Source: Neisseriaceae bacterium (GTDB lineage: Bacteria; Pseudomonadota; Gammaproteobacteria; Burkholderiales; Chromobacteriaceae). From it: DNA of 64,000 nt. Below the pieces are notes generated by a model. It saw only the letters and a list, made by a program, of their open reading frames with translations, was not told where the DNA came from and did no database searches. Shown one piece after another: positions 27,241-35,809 of the stretch. The number at the start of each line of letters is the position of its first letter. Position 1 is the stretch's first letter. Made by a program: the position numbers and the translations under genes. Location of the stretch: assembly GCA_027489245.1 (NCBI GenBank), contig JAIYAC010000007.1, forward strand, positions 153,363 to 217,362. Reading direction: 5' to 3'.

Positions 27241-28647
27241 ATGAAATACATCAGCACCCGTGGCGGCATGGCGCCGCTTTCGTTTTCCGACACTATCCTG
27301 ATGGGCCTGGCACCGGACGGCGGCCTGGCGCTGCCGGAAAGCTACCCGCAGGTTGGCCGCGCCCAGCTGGACGCCTGGCGCGATCTGTCCTACGCCGAGC
27401 TGGCGTTCGAGATCATCAGCCTGTTTGCCACCGATATCCCGCAAGACGACCTCAAAGCCATGCTGGCGCGCACCTACACCGCCGAAGTGTACGGCAGCGA
27501 GGCCATCACCCCGGTGAAGCGCCTGCACGACGGCCTGGTGATTCTGGAGCTGTCCAACGGCCCCACGCTGGCGTTCAAGGACATGGCCATGCAGTTTCTG
27601 GGTAACCTGTTCGAGTACGTGTTGGCCAAAAAAGGCGAGCAGCTGAACATTGTGGGTGCCACCTCTGGTGACACCGGCTCTGCCGCCGAGTACGCCATGC
27701 GCGGCAAGCAGGGCATCAATGTCTTCATGCTGAGCCCGGACGGCCTGATGAGCCCGTTCCAGCGCGCGCAGATGTACAGCCTGCAGGATGCCAATATCCA
27801 CAACATCGCCATCAAGGGCATGTTCGATGACTGCCAGGACATCGTGAAGGCGGTACAGAACGACCACGACTTCAAGCGCCAGTACAAGATCGGCACCGTG
27901 AACTCCATCAACTGGGCACGCGTGGTGGCGCAGGTGGTGTACTACTTCAAGGGCTACTTCAACGCCACCAGCAGCAACGACGAACAAGTCAGCTTCTGCG
28001 TGCCGTCCGGCAACTTCGGCAACGTCTGCGCTGGCCACATTGCCCGCCAGATGGGCCTGCCGGTGCAGCGCCTGATCGTGGCCACCAACGAAAACGACGT
28101 GCTGGACGAGTTCTTCAAGACCGGCCGCTACCAGCCGCGTGGCACCGCCAACACCTGGGTGACCTCCAGCCCCTCGATGGACATCTCCAAGGCGTCCAAC
28201 TTCGAGCGTTTCGTGTTTGACCTGCTGGGGCGTGACGGCGTCGCCGTGGCCGCCCTGTGGTCCGAAGTAGACGCTGGCCGCGGTTTCGACCTGGGCGACA
28301 AGCTGGCGCAAATGCGCGAGCAGTTCGGTTTTGTATCCGGCAAGAGCAGCCACGCCGACCGCCTGGCCACCATCCGCACGGTAGACGCCGAGGACAGCGT
28401 GGTGGTGGACACTCATACCGCCGACGGTATCAAGGTCGCGCGTGAAGTACGCCTGCCGGGCGAAACCATCGTCTGCCTGGAAACCGCGCTGCCGGCCAAG
28501 TTTGCCGACACCATCCGCGAGGCGCTGAACCGCGATGCGCCGCGCCCGGCCGGTTTCGAGGGCCTGGAAGACCTGCCGCAACGGGTAACGGTGTTCGACG
28601 CCGACGCCAGCGCGGTGAAGGCCTACGTCCGCCAGGCACTGGGCTAA
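27241..28647 (+). CDS. thrC: Threonine synthase
   Basis: 468 residues, the long (fungal/gammaproteobacterial-type) form. It converts O-phosphohomoserine to threonine with PLP. It has an N-terminal YISTRGGMAPLSFSDTIL, the PLP lysine in SNGPTLAFKDMAMQ (Lys113), VGATSGDTGSAAEYA (phosphate-binding loop) and FCVPSGNFGNVCAGHIA. It ends the alaA-hom-lipoprotein-thrC cluster, followed by an intrinsic terminator. Confidence 0.98.
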   Translation: MKYISTRGGMAPLSFSDTILMGLAPDGGLALPESYPQVGRAQLDAWRDLSYAELAFEIISLFATDIPQDDLKAMLARTYTAEVYGSEAITPVKRLHDGLVILELSNGPTLAFKDMAMQFLGNLFEYVLAKKGEQLNIVGATSGDTGSAAEYAMRGKQGINVFMLSPDGLMSPFQRAQMYSLQDANIHNIAIKGMFDDCQDIVKAVQNDHDFKRQYKIGTVNSINWARVVAQVVYYFKGYFNATSSNDEQVSFCVPSGNFGNVCAGHIARQMGLPVQRLIVATNENDVLDEFFKTGRYQPRGTANTWVTSSPSMDISKASNFERFVFDLLGRDGVAVAALWSEVDAGRGFDLGDKLAQMREQFGFVSGKSSHADRLATIRTVDAEDSVVVDTHTADGIKVAREVRLPGETIVCLETALPAKFADTIREALNRDAPRPAGFEGLEDLPQRVTVFDADASAVKAYVRQALG

Positions 28648-28668
28648 ACCGCCGCAGGCTGAACCCCG

Positions 28669-28697
28669 ACCCCTTCCAGCAGGAAGGGGTTTTTCTT
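28669..28697 (+). terminator. thrC terminator
   Basis: Stem ACCCCTTCC/GGAAGGGGT with loop AGCA, followed by TTTTCTTT. Confidence 0.9.
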
Positions 28698-28714
28698 TAT
28701 GGCCACGTAGCAAA

Positions 28715-28741
28715 GAAAAAGCCCGCCAGACAGCGGCGGGC
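28715..28741 (-). terminator. Terminator of the autotransporter esterase gene
   Basis: Read leftward: GCCCGCC-loop-GGCGGGC followed by TTTTTCTTT. It is a strong intrinsic terminator facing the thrC terminator. Confidence 0.88.
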
Positions 28742-28751
28742 GCAGTGAAAG

Positions 28752-28761
28752 GTTGGCCGCA
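28752..28761 (+). repeat. 10-bp repeat GTTGGCCGCA (abutting esterase stop)
   Basis: An exact copy directly adjoining the stop codon of the leftward esterase gene, in AAAGGTTGGCCGCA context. Confidence 0.85.
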
Positions 28762-30855
28762 TCAGAAGCTGGCAGCCAGCCCCAGGTTGTAGCGCGTGCC
28801 ATTGCCGCCTTTGTGGCCACTGCTGCCGCTGGCCTGGATAAAGCCATGCATGCCTTTGCCTAGCGAAACGGTGGCGCCGGTTTGCCATTCTGCCCAGCTG
28901 GTATCTGGCTGGCTGCCGCTGACGGTGAACTCGCCGTGGGTGCCATACACGCCGCTATGCAAGGTGCGTGCGTCATCGTTTTGCTCTTGTTTCAGGCTGG
29001 CCTGCAGGTAGGGGGTGACGCGCCCCAGCGTGGCTTGTAGCGCCCAGCCGGCTTGCAGGATGGTGGAATCCAGCACCTGCTTGCCAAAGCGCATGCTGGT
29101 GCTCTGGCTGCCTTGCTCGCTAAAGGCGGCCACATGGCCGCGCTGCATGGCGATGCCGGCAAAGGGGCCGGTGCGCAGCTGGCCCTGCTGCATGCGGTAG
29201 CCGGCGGTCAGGCGCAGGCTGTTGTGGTTGGCACGGGTGCTGCCGTTTTCCTGGCGTTTGACGCTGCCCAGGTCGGCCACGCGGCGTGTGTCGATATCGG
29301 CCACGCCCAGCGTGGCGTCGCCATCCAGCCACAGGTCACCGCTGCGGTAGTTGGCGCTGGCGCTCATCAGGCTGTGGTGGCTGTCGTAGCTGCCCAGGCT
29401 GCCCACGCTGGTGTCCAGCTTGCCCTGGGTGAAGGCCAACCCTACGCTTAGTGACGGCGTGAGCTGGTGATCCACGCCGACAGTCAGCAGCTCGCCTTTG
29501 GCCTTTTCGCCGTTGCGGCCAACGTCTTGCTTGCCGCCGGTGACGCTGCTGTAGGCACCGGTGGTGCCCACGGCGCGTTGTTCATGGTCCAGTGCGCGCG
29601 CGCGGGCATCCAGCGTGCTGCCCAGCCGGCTGCTGGCGGCGGCGGGGACACTGGCCAGCGCCTCGGTAAAGTAGGGGGCTTGCAGCAGGCTGGCAAAGTA
29701 GTTGCCTAGCAGGGCGTGCACGGTGGGGGTAGGGTGGCGGTCGTCGGCAAACAGATAGCTCAGGGTGCCTGACACGTTGGCGCTGGTGCAGATCAGCGAC
29801 GAGGTGGTGCCGCAAGCCGGGCCGGTAACGTTGTCGATACCGTAGGCTGCCGGTTTGGCCAATACTTCGGCAAACAGCGCGTTGACGTTGGCGCGTACCA
29901 CATTGGCCCCGGTGGCGGCGATAGCGCCATCGGCGGTGCTGTTATACAGGGTGGACAGGTTGTTCAGGCCGGTTTTGCTGGTGTTGTAGCCATCGGTCAC
30001 CTGCTGCAGGGTGGCCGTAAACACCGGGCCACTGGTGGCGCCGCTACTGAGTGCGGCTGCCAGCGTGGCCAGTGCCGTATTTTTCAGCGTGTCCTGCTGT
30101 GTGGCATCTGGTGTGGCAATGCTGCGCAGCACGTTGGCCACGGCGGTTTTTAGCGCGTTGGTTTGTGTGGCATTCAGGCTTTGTTGCGCAGCGATGGTGT
30201 CGATAACCGCGTACATGGCCGCCGGTGTATTGCCGAAAGAGGGCAGGTTGGGGGCGATAATCAGCTTGGCCCCGGCATTGTTCAGCACGCCAACCTGGGT
30301 GGCCAGGCTGTTGGCGGCTGCGGTGGCGACAGTGGCCGCATTGCTGCTGCCTGCACCCGCGGCGGTAGGAATGTCATTACCGCCACTCCAGACAAAGTAC
30401 ACTGCGTTCGGGTTGGCCTTGCCGCCATTGGCCGACAGATAGTCCTGTACCTGCTGGGGTAGGTCGCGTATATCCAGCCCGCCGGGGCCGGCCGTTTGGG
30501 TGCTACTGCTGTTGGGCAGCGTGGCGCCGGTAGCGTAGGTGACCGACTGGGCACCGCCCTGGGCAAAGTTGTTGCCGCTGGTGCCCAGCGAGCTGGCTGC
30601 ATTACTGGGGCTGACGCTCAGGCCCAGCTTGCCGGCGAGAATATTGGCGTGGTTGGCCGCATTATTGGTGGTCCAGCGCGCATCGGATGGCTGGATAATG
30701 AAACCGCCGGAACCATCAGGGATGGCCTGGCCACCAAATGCACCGGTATCGGTAAGGCTGTCGCCAAAGAAGTAGATATTGCTATAGCTGCCGCCAGCAA
30801 AAGCAGCAGGGGAGAGCAGCGCGGCCATAATGGCGGCGCGAAGTGTCGTGCGCAT
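28762..30855 (-). CDS. GDSL-family autotransporter esterase (EstA-like)
   Basis: 697 residues: a signal peptide (~1-20, cleavage after AAFA), a GDSL hydrolase passenger with FGDSLTDTG (Ser33), GGND and the catalytic-triad DDRHPTP near 380, and a C-terminal 12-strand autotransporter barrel (~430-697) ending in Phe (LGLAASF), the usual C-terminal assembly signal. It matches Pseudomonas EstA, an outer-membrane esterase linked there to rhamnolipid production and motility. The passenger is unusually rich in Ala/Thr/Asn. It is monocistronic with its own terminator; flgA is transcribed divergently. Confidence 0.9.
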   Translation of the reverse strand: MRTTLRAAIMAALLSPAAFAGGSYSNIYFFGDSLTDTGAFGGQAIPDGSGGFIIQPSDARWTTNNAANHANILAGKLGLSVSPSNAASSLGTSGNNFAQGGAQSVTYATGATLPNSSSTQTAGPGGLDIRDLPQQVQDYLSANGGKANPNAVYFVWSGGNDIPTAAGAGSSNAATVATAAANSLATQVGVLNNAGAKLIIAPNLPSFGNTPAAMYAVIDTIAAQQSLNATQTNALKTAVANVLRSIATPDATQQDTLKNTALATLAAALSSGATSGPVFTATLQQVTDGYNTSKTGLNNLSTLYNSTADGAIAATGANVVRANVNALFAEVLAKPAAYGIDNVTGPACGTTSSLICTSANVSGTLSYLFADDRHPTPTVHALLGNYFASLLQAPYFTEALASVPAAASSRLGSTLDARARALDHEQRAVGTTGAYSSVTGGKQDVGRNGEKAKGELLTVGVDHQLTPSLSVGLAFTQGKLDTSVGSLGSYDSHHSLMSASANYRSGDLWLDGDATLGVADIDTRRVADLGSVKRQENGSTRANHNSLRLTAGYRMQQGQLRTGPFAGIAMQRGHVAAFSEQGSQSTSMRFGKQVLDSTILQAGWALQATLGRVTPYLQASLKQEQNDDARTLHSGVYGTHGEFTVSGSQPDTSWAEWQTGATVSLGKGMHGFIQASGSSGHKGGNGTRYNLGLAASF

Positions 30856-31006
30856 GGTGAAGCTCCTCGTGTTGTGTCTGGCGTGTGGCCAGCGTGTGTT
30901 TTTGTATTTTTTAGAGCATAAGCTCGTTTGTTGCGGCTGATTGAAACAAATGTTCGATAAGGCCGTGTTTGTCTACCTGCTGTTGTAGTGGCGTTACAAT
31001 CCGGAC

Positions 31007-31681
31007 ATGAATCGACACATACTTCTTCTTTTGCCCGCCTGGCTGTTGCTGGCGGCCAGCGTGCTGGCTGCCGAAGTGCGGCTGCCAGAGAAAGCCGCTG
31101 CGACATTTTTGCAAGCGCAGAAAGGCGATGACGGTTATGCGTATCGCCTGGCCGTGCAGCGGCAAAAAGCGCCCATGCCGAATTGCCCGCAGGATTTGCA
31201 AGCTGGCTGGCCAGCCGGCAGCACTGGCCCGCGCAGCTATGTGGAAGTGAGCTGCGCGACATCGGGCTGGACCTTGCGCCTGCCCGTGCTGGCCAGCGAG
31301 CTACCTCTGGCACTGGTGACGACGCGCCTGGTGCGCAGTGGTGAGATATTGCAGAGCGGGGATATCCGCCTGGCTGCCATCAACCGCAACCAGGTCTCAC
31401 AAGGGCTGCGCGACCCTCAGCAGGTGCTAGGCCGCATGCTGACCGCCACCGTGCCGGTCGGTACCGTACTGCAGGGTGGGCAGCTACGGGTGCCTTATGT
31501 TGTCAAAATGAATCAGCCTGTGCGGCTACAGGCAAAGGGCGATGGTTTTGTGATTGGCAGCGATGGCACCGCACTGGGTAATGCTGGCGTGGGTGAGCGC
31601 GTGAATGTGCGGGTCGGAAATGGCAAGGTGGTCGCTGGTGTCGTGGAGCAGGACGGCAGTGTTTCCGTACTGGTGCCCTAA
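31007..31681 (+). CDS. flgA: Flagellar basal-body P-ring formation protein FlgA
   Basis: 224 residues with a signal peptide (~1-22). A periplasmic chaperone that helps FlgI assemble the P ring. The N-terminal domain is loosely conserved; the C-terminal SAF-like domain has TTRLVRSGEILQSGDI and LTATVPVGTVLQGGQL. Near-terminal FVIGSDGTALGNAGVGERVNVRVGNGKVVAGVV is also characteristic (spread over ~35 residues). It precedes flgM and flgN, the conventional order, away from other flagellar genes in this window. Confidence 0.93.
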   Translation: MNRHILLLLPAWLLLAASVLAAEVRLPEKAAATFLQAQKGDDGYAYRLAVQRQKAPMPNCPQDLQAGWPAGSTGPRSYVEVSCATSGWTLRLPVLASELPLALVTTRLVRSGEILQSGDIRLAAINRNQVSQGLRDPQQVLGRMLTATVPVGTVLQGGQLRVPYVVKMNQPVRLQAKGDGFVIGSDGTALGNAGVGERVNVRVGNGKVVAGVVEQDGSVSVLVP

Positions 31682-31689
31682 AAAAAGCG

Positions 31690-31716
31690 TCAAGTTTCGG
31701 ATTTTTCGGGCGATAA
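31690..31716 (+). promoter_or_regulatory. Sigma-28 (FliA) promoter of flgM
   Basis: TCAAGTTT, an exact 11-bp spacer, then GGCGATAA; the consensus is TAAAGTTT-N11-GCCGATAA, so 14 of 16 positions match. It lies between flgA and flgM, 35 nt upstream of the flgM ATG, giving flgM late-class expression as in other proteobacteria. Confidence 0.85.
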
Positions 31717-31751
31717 TAGTAATAACCGATAAAAAGCAGTGCAGGTAAATC

Positions 31752-32054
31752 ATGAAAATCGACAACTCAGGCAAGGTCGCAGCCAGCTACACTGCACCAA
31801 GCCGTACCAGCCCGAAAGAAAGCGATGCAAGTGCCAAGGCATCTTCGCGTGCCGATGGCGGTGAAAGCGTTGCGATCAACCCGTTTGCCAGCCGCCTGCA
31901 GGGCATGGAGCAAGCTGCTGCCGCAGCACCTGCTTTCGATGCAGACAAAGTGGCTTCGATCAAGGCCGCCATCGCCGCCGGCGAGTTCAAGATCAATCCG
32001 GGCGCCATCGCCGACAGCCTGATTGCTTCTGCACAGGAGCTGCTGGCGCGGTAA
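31752..32054 (+). CDS. flgM: Anti-sigma-28 factor FlgM
   Basis: 100 residues, the family size. It binds and holds FliA until hook completion, then is exported. An MKIDNSGKVA start and a disordered, Ser/Ala/Lys-rich N-half precede the FliA-binding C-half AFDADKVASIKAAIAAGEFKINPGAIADSLIASAQELL (residues ~63-100). It has its own sigma-28 promoter. flgN follows 29 nt later. Confidence 0.93.
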   Translation: MKIDNSGKVAASYTAPSRTSPKESDASAKASSRADGGESVAINPFASRLQGMEQAAAAAPAFDADKVASIKAAIAAGEFKINPGAIADSLIASAQELLAR

Positions 32055-32083
32055 ACTGCCTGTCAAGGCTGATAACCGGATAG

Positions 32084-32554
32084 ATGCAAATGGATGTAGC
32101 AGTATTCCTGGCCTCGTGCCAGTCTGAAATGGCCTTGCTGGAAACGCTGCAGCTAACCCTGCAGCAGGAACAGCAGGCCATTTTGCGTATGGACGCTTTT
32201 CAGATAGAAGAGCTGGCTCTGCAAAAAATGCAGCAGCTCAAACAGCTGTCAGCGCTGCGTGAACAGCGCCTGGCCCTGCAGCAGGCTGCGGGTATCGCGC
32301 AGCAGGATGACTGGCTGCCATGGTTGCAGCAGGCACCCGATGATGTACAGCAGTGCTGGCAGTCGCTGGAGCTGGCACTGTTACGCTTGAAAGCACTCAA
32401 TGATCTGAACGCCGGCATGGCTGACGAACGCATGCGTTTTGCTACGGCTGTCATCGATACCTTGCGTGGTGCCATGCAAGGCGTGGATGGTTATGGCCGC
32501 CACGGCACCCTGTCTTCCGGTGTAGGTGGCTCCCGCCGCCTGGGTTCTGCCTGA
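32084..32554 (+). CDS. flgN: Flagellar export chaperone FlgN
   Basis: 156 residues from the ATG at 32084; a second in-frame ATG at 32090 has a better distance from GGA and is equally possible. It is predicted nearly all helical, with Leu/Gln-rich coiled coils (ALLETLQLTLQQEQQAILRMDAF...), as in FlgN, the chaperone for hook-filament junction proteins FlgK and FlgL. The C-terminal Gly/Ser/Arg tail matches the substrate-binding end. It belongs to the flgA-flgM-flgN group. Confidence 0.88.
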   Translation: MQMDVAVFLASCQSEMALLETLQLTLQQEQQAILRMDAFQIEELALQKMQQLKQLSALREQRLALQQAAGIAQQDDWLPWLQQAPDDVQQCWQSLELALLRLKALNDLNAGMADERMRFATAVIDTLRGAMQGVDGYGRHGTLSSGVGGSRRLGSA

Positions 32555-32629
32555 GCGCCAGCCCCCGCCTGATGACGGTTTTGTGGTATCTTCCTCCGCG
32601 GGCCACAACCAATCCCTTTCCGCAGACCC

Positions 32630-33547
32630 ATGACCCTGATTTCACTTATCGCCGCGCTGGTTCTGGAGCAATTCCGCCCCTTGGGCAACCGTAACCGGGT
32701 ACTGTTGCTGTTCATTCGTTACGCCAACCATCTGGAGCGTACCTTGAATGCAGGCTACAACCGTCACGGTGTATTGGCCTGGCTGGCCGCCATGGTGCCT
32801 GTGTTGCTGCTGGCTGGCGGTGGGTTCTACCTGCTGTGCGCCATTAGTCCGGTGCTGGGTTTTGTCTGGAATGTACTGGTGCTGTACCTGACCATGGGCT
32901 TTCGCCATTTTTCCAGTTACTTCTCGGAAATATCGCTGGCGCTGAATGATGGCCAGGAGCTGGACGCCAAGCAGGCACTGGCTAGCTGGACCAACCAGCC
33001 CACGGCAGAGCTGAGCATCGGCGAGGTGTCTCGCCTGGCGATAGAGCAAGGGGTAGTCGATAGCTACCGCCACGTGTTTGGCACCATGTTCTGGTTTGTG
33101 TTGTTGCCCGGCCCGACAGGGGCGGTGCTGTACCGTTTTACCCAGCTGCTGGCCCAGAAATGGGGTGGCCGTGCTGCCGACGACCTGTTTGGCCGCTTTG
33201 CCGGCCGTGCCGGGGAATGGCTGGACTGGCTGCCGGTACGCCTGACGGCAGCGAGCTTTGCCGTGATGGGTGACTTCGAGGACGCCGTTTACTGCTGGCG
33301 CTCGCAAGCCCGCACCTGGGGCAACTACGCTACCGGCATCCTGCTGGCCTCCGCCGCTGGTGCGCTGGGTGTCAAGCTGGGCGACCCGCTGCGCCAGAAC
33401 TACACCATCAATTTCCGCCCCGAACTGGGTGTGGGTGATGAAGCCGACCCGCAGTACCTGAAGAGTGCGGTTGGCCTGGTGTGGCGCACGGTGCTGTTGT
33501 GGCTGTTCGTGATTCTGCTGATCAGTGTGGTCAGCCTGTTCGGCTAG
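32630..33547 (+). CDS. CobD/CbiB-family membrane protein
   Basis: 305 residues. Several TM helices with the CobD/CbiB-type pattern: N-terminal SLIAALVLEQFRPLGNRN, RHFSSYFSEISLALNDG (cytosolic helix), GVVDSYRHVFGTMFWFVLLPGPTGAVLYRFTQL and a C-terminal helix. CobD/CbiB amidates adenosylcobyric acid in cobalamin synthesis. No other cobalamin genes are near, and betaproteobacterial proteins of this type are annotated only at family level (also called AmpE-like), so the true role is uncertain. Confidence 0.78.
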   Translation: MTLISLIAALVLEQFRPLGNRNRVLLLFIRYANHLERTLNAGYNRHGVLAWLAAMVPVLLLAGGGFYLLCAISPVLGFVWNVLVLYLTMGFRHFSSYFSEISLALNDGQELDAKQALASWTNQPTAELSIGEVSRLAIEQGVVDSYRHVFGTMFWFVLLPGPTGAVLYRFTQLLAQKWGGRAADDLFGRFAGRAGEWLDWLPVRLTAASFAVMGDFEDAVYCWRSQARTWGNYATGILLASAAGALGVKLGDPLRQNYTINFRPELGVGDEADPQYLKSAVGLVWRTVLLWLFVILLISVVSLFG

Positions 33548-33652
33548 GGCCGGACGCATGACGCGCCGCCAGGCACTGGCGGCGCTTCGCTTTTTAATCG
33601 TTCATAAACGGCTTTGCCCAATGAAGCGGGCAAGGCTGATGGAGTTCCTGAC

Positions 33653-35125
33653 ATGTCGTTTGCCGAGCTAGGCCTGGCACCTGAAATCCTGCGTGCCATC
33701 GACGAAATGGGGTACTCGGAAGCTACCCCCATCCAGGCCAAGGCCATCCCGCTGGTACTGTCCGGCCGCGATCTGCTGGCTGCCGCCCAAACCGGTACCG
33801 GCAAGACTGCCGCTTTCCTGCTGCCTATCCTGGAGCGTCTGAAAAAGTTTGCCAACCCCAGCGTTTCGCCGGCCATGCACCCGGTGCGTGCGCTGATCCT
33901 GTCGCCCACGCGCGAGCTGGCCGACCAGATTGGCGTGAATGCCAAGGCGTACACCAAATACCTGCCCCTGCGTACCACCACCGTGTACGGTGGCATGAAC
34001 ATGGACCCGCAGGTCGCCGAGCTGCGCCGCGGTATCGAAATCGTTATCGCCACGCCGGGCCGCCTGCTGGACCACATCCAGCAAAAAACCATCCAGCTGA
34101 ACAAGGTAGACGTGCTGGTGCTGGACGAAGCCGACCGCATGCTGGACATGGGCTTTATCCAGGACATCCGCAAGATCATGTCGCTGCTGCCCAAAGAGCG
34201 CCAGACTCTGCTGTTCTCGGCCACCTTTGCGCCCGAGATCAAAAGGTTGGCCGCAGACTTCATGCGCGACCCGCAAACGGTAGAAGTGGCACGCCAGAAC
34301 TCGACCAATGCCCAGGTCGAGCAGCTGGTTTTTGCCGTAGACGGTTTCCGCAAGCGCGCCTTGCTGTCTTACCTGATTCGCCAGCGCGAAATGAGCCAGG
34401 TCATTGTGTTCTGCAAGACCAAGATCTCGGCCGACCAGCTGTCGCGCGACCTCAAGCGCGATGGCCACGCAGCCGAAGCCATCCACGGCGATAAGGCGCA
34501 AAGCGCCCGCCTGGAAACGCTGGAGCGCTTCAAGAGCGGCGATGTGAAGGTGCTGGTGGCCACCGACGTGGCGGCCCGTGGCCTGGATATTTCCGAGCTG
34601 CCTTTCGTAGTGAACTACGAAATGCCCAACTCGCCGGAAGACTACGTACACCGCATTGGCCGTACCGGCCGTGCCGGTGCGTCTGGTGTGGCGATCTCGC
34701 TGATGAGCCCGGACGAAACCCGTCAGCACGAGTCTATCGAAAAGCTGACCAAGCAAACCCTGACGCCGCTGCCGTTGCCAGAGGGCTTTGGTGGTCGCCC
34801 GCCACGTGACGAGGCCGATAGCGCGCCGCGTCGCGAGCGTAGCGAACGCCCGGAGCGTACCGACCGCGCAGAGCGCCCGGAGCGCAGCGATGCCCCGCGC
34901 CGTAGCGAACGCACCGAGCGTGGCGAGCGTAGCCCGTCGCTGTTTGGCGACAAGCCGCGCCGCGAGAGCCGCCACGCAGCGGATAGCCGCGACCCACGCG
35001 ACACGCACGACGAAGGCGAAGGCCGCAAAACGGTGAAGCTGGGTATTGGCGGGCGCATTCTGCCGCAACGCCAGCGCGAAGTGCCGGCACTGCTGTTGCC
35101 ACCGCGTTACAAGGTAGAGCGCTGA
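33653..35125 (+). CDS. rhlE: RhlE-type DEAD-box RNA helicase
   Basis: 490 residues from ATG 33653 (GGAG Shine-Dalgarno). All helicase motifs are visible: Q motif EATPIQAKAIP, motif I AQTGTGKT (~45-52), PTRELADQ, TPGRLLDH, DEAD at 158-161, SAT, and HRIGRTGRAG. The C-terminal ~110 residues after LPLPEGF are low-complexity, rich in Arg/Glu/Asp/Ser with RSERPERTDR-type repeats, typical of an RNA-binding tail. The family acts in ribosome assembly and RNA decay. Its coding region holds a repeat copy at 34246-34255 and it has its own terminator. Confidence 0.95.
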   Translation: MSFAELGLAPEILRAIDEMGYSEATPIQAKAIPLVLSGRDLLAAAQTGTGKTAAFLLPILERLKKFANPSVSPAMHPVRALILSPTRELADQIGVNAKAYTKYLPLRTTTVYGGMNMDPQVAELRRGIEIVIATPGRLLDHIQQKTIQLNKVDVLVLDEADRMLDMGFIQDIRKIMSLLPKERQTLLFSATFAPEIKRLAADFMRDPQTVEVARQNSTNAQVEQLVFAVDGFRKRALLSYLIRQREMSQVIVFCKTKISADQLSRDLKRDGHAAEAIHGDKAQSARLETLERFKSGDVKVLVATDVAARGLDISELPFVVNYEMPNSPEDYVHRIGRTGRAGASGVAISLMSPDETRQHESIEKLTKQTLTPLPLPEGFGGRPPRDEADSAPRRERSERPERTDRAERPERSDAPRRSERTERGERSPSLFGDKPRRESRHAADSRDPRDTHDEGEGRKTVKLGIGGRILPQRQREVPALLLPPRYKVER

Positions 35126-35143
35126 GCCCTTGGCTCAATCATG

Positions 35144-35170
35144 AAAAGCCACCGCAAGGTGGCTTTTTTG
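35144..35170 (+). terminator. rhlE terminator
   Basis: Stem AAAAGCCACC/GGTGGCTTTT with loop GCAA, followed by a T-run. Confidence 0.92.
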
Positions 35171-35184
35171 CGTCTGCGCCCAAC

Positions 35185-35194
35185 GTTGGCCGCA
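35185..35194 (+). repeat. 10-bp repeat GTTGGCCGCA (intergenic copy)
   Basis: An exact copy between the rhlE and lutC terminators. Its GGCCGC pairs with the following GCGGCC across AAAAAAA. Confidence 0.85.
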
Positions 35195-35218
35195 AAAAAA
35201 GCGGCCACGCGGGCCGCT
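35194..35218 (-). terminator. Terminator of the lutABC operon
   Basis: Read leftward: AGCGGCC-CGCG-TGGCCGCT, then TTTTTT. Confidence 0.8.
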
Positions 35219-35242
35219 AAAGGAAGCAACAACTTACTGCAA

Positions 35243-35809
35243 TCAGACAAAGATCACCAGCGCGGCCATGGCGCCGTGCGCGCCCATCACCAGGCTTTGT
35301 TCGATATCGGCGGTGCGCGAGCTGCCGCTGATGAAGCCGCCAAACCCCTGCTCACGGATGGCAATGCGGCGGTAGGCGTCGCGCATGGTGTCCACGATGG
35401 CGTCGCGCGGCACCACCAGTACCAGCTTCTGGGTCAGAAAATAAATCGAGCGCCACTGGTTGTCGGCGTGGCTTACCCACACGGCGGCGCTTTCGGCCAC
35501 GGCCAGCTCGCCGGGTACGATGGCCACGTCGACGTCGTGCCAGGCGTGCGGGCTGGGGCTTTCCTCGTGGCCGGCTACCGTCAGGTCTACCAGGCGGCCG
35601 TGCTGCGGCCAACGTTGCTGTACCACGCTCAGTACGCTGTCGCCGTCGGCTAGCTGCACGGCGTCGCCGCCTAGGTTGCGCACCAGGGTGCGGAAGGCGT
35701 CGAACTTGTCGTCAAAGGTGATAAACGGTACCGCGTCGATATCCGGCAGTGCCGGGCCTTGCGGGCGGTTCTGGCGCAGCCGCGCCAGGATGTTTGCTTG
35801 GCTGCTCAT
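35243..35809 (-). CDS. lutC: Lactate utilization protein C (LUD domain)
   Basis: 188 residues from ATG 35809. It is a single LUD (LutC/DUF162) domain. LutABC together oxidise L-lactate to pyruvate with Fe-S electron transfer. Visible features are N-terminal NILARLRQ, the VAIVPGELAVAESAAVWVSHADNQWR strand region (block, ~24 residues), LVVPRDAIVDTMRDAY, FISGSSRTADIEQSLVMGAHGA and VIFV at the end. The start overlaps the lutB stop (ATGA-type, 4 nt), so the operon is tightly coupled. Confidence 0.94.
   Translation of the reverse strand: MSSQANILARLRQNRPQGPALPDIDAVPFITFDDKFDAFRTLVRNLGGDAVQLADGDSVLSVVQQRWPQHGRLVDLTVAGHEESPSPHAWHDVDVAIVPGELAVAESAAVWVSHADNQWRSIYFLTQKLVLVVPRDAIVDTMRDAYRRIAIREQGFGGFISGSSRTADIEQSLVMGAHGAMAALVIFV

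Noticed and set aside
25607..28713. Long minus-strand frames opposite hom and thrC
   Set aside because: Codon-bias shadows; hom and thrC have intact motifs.
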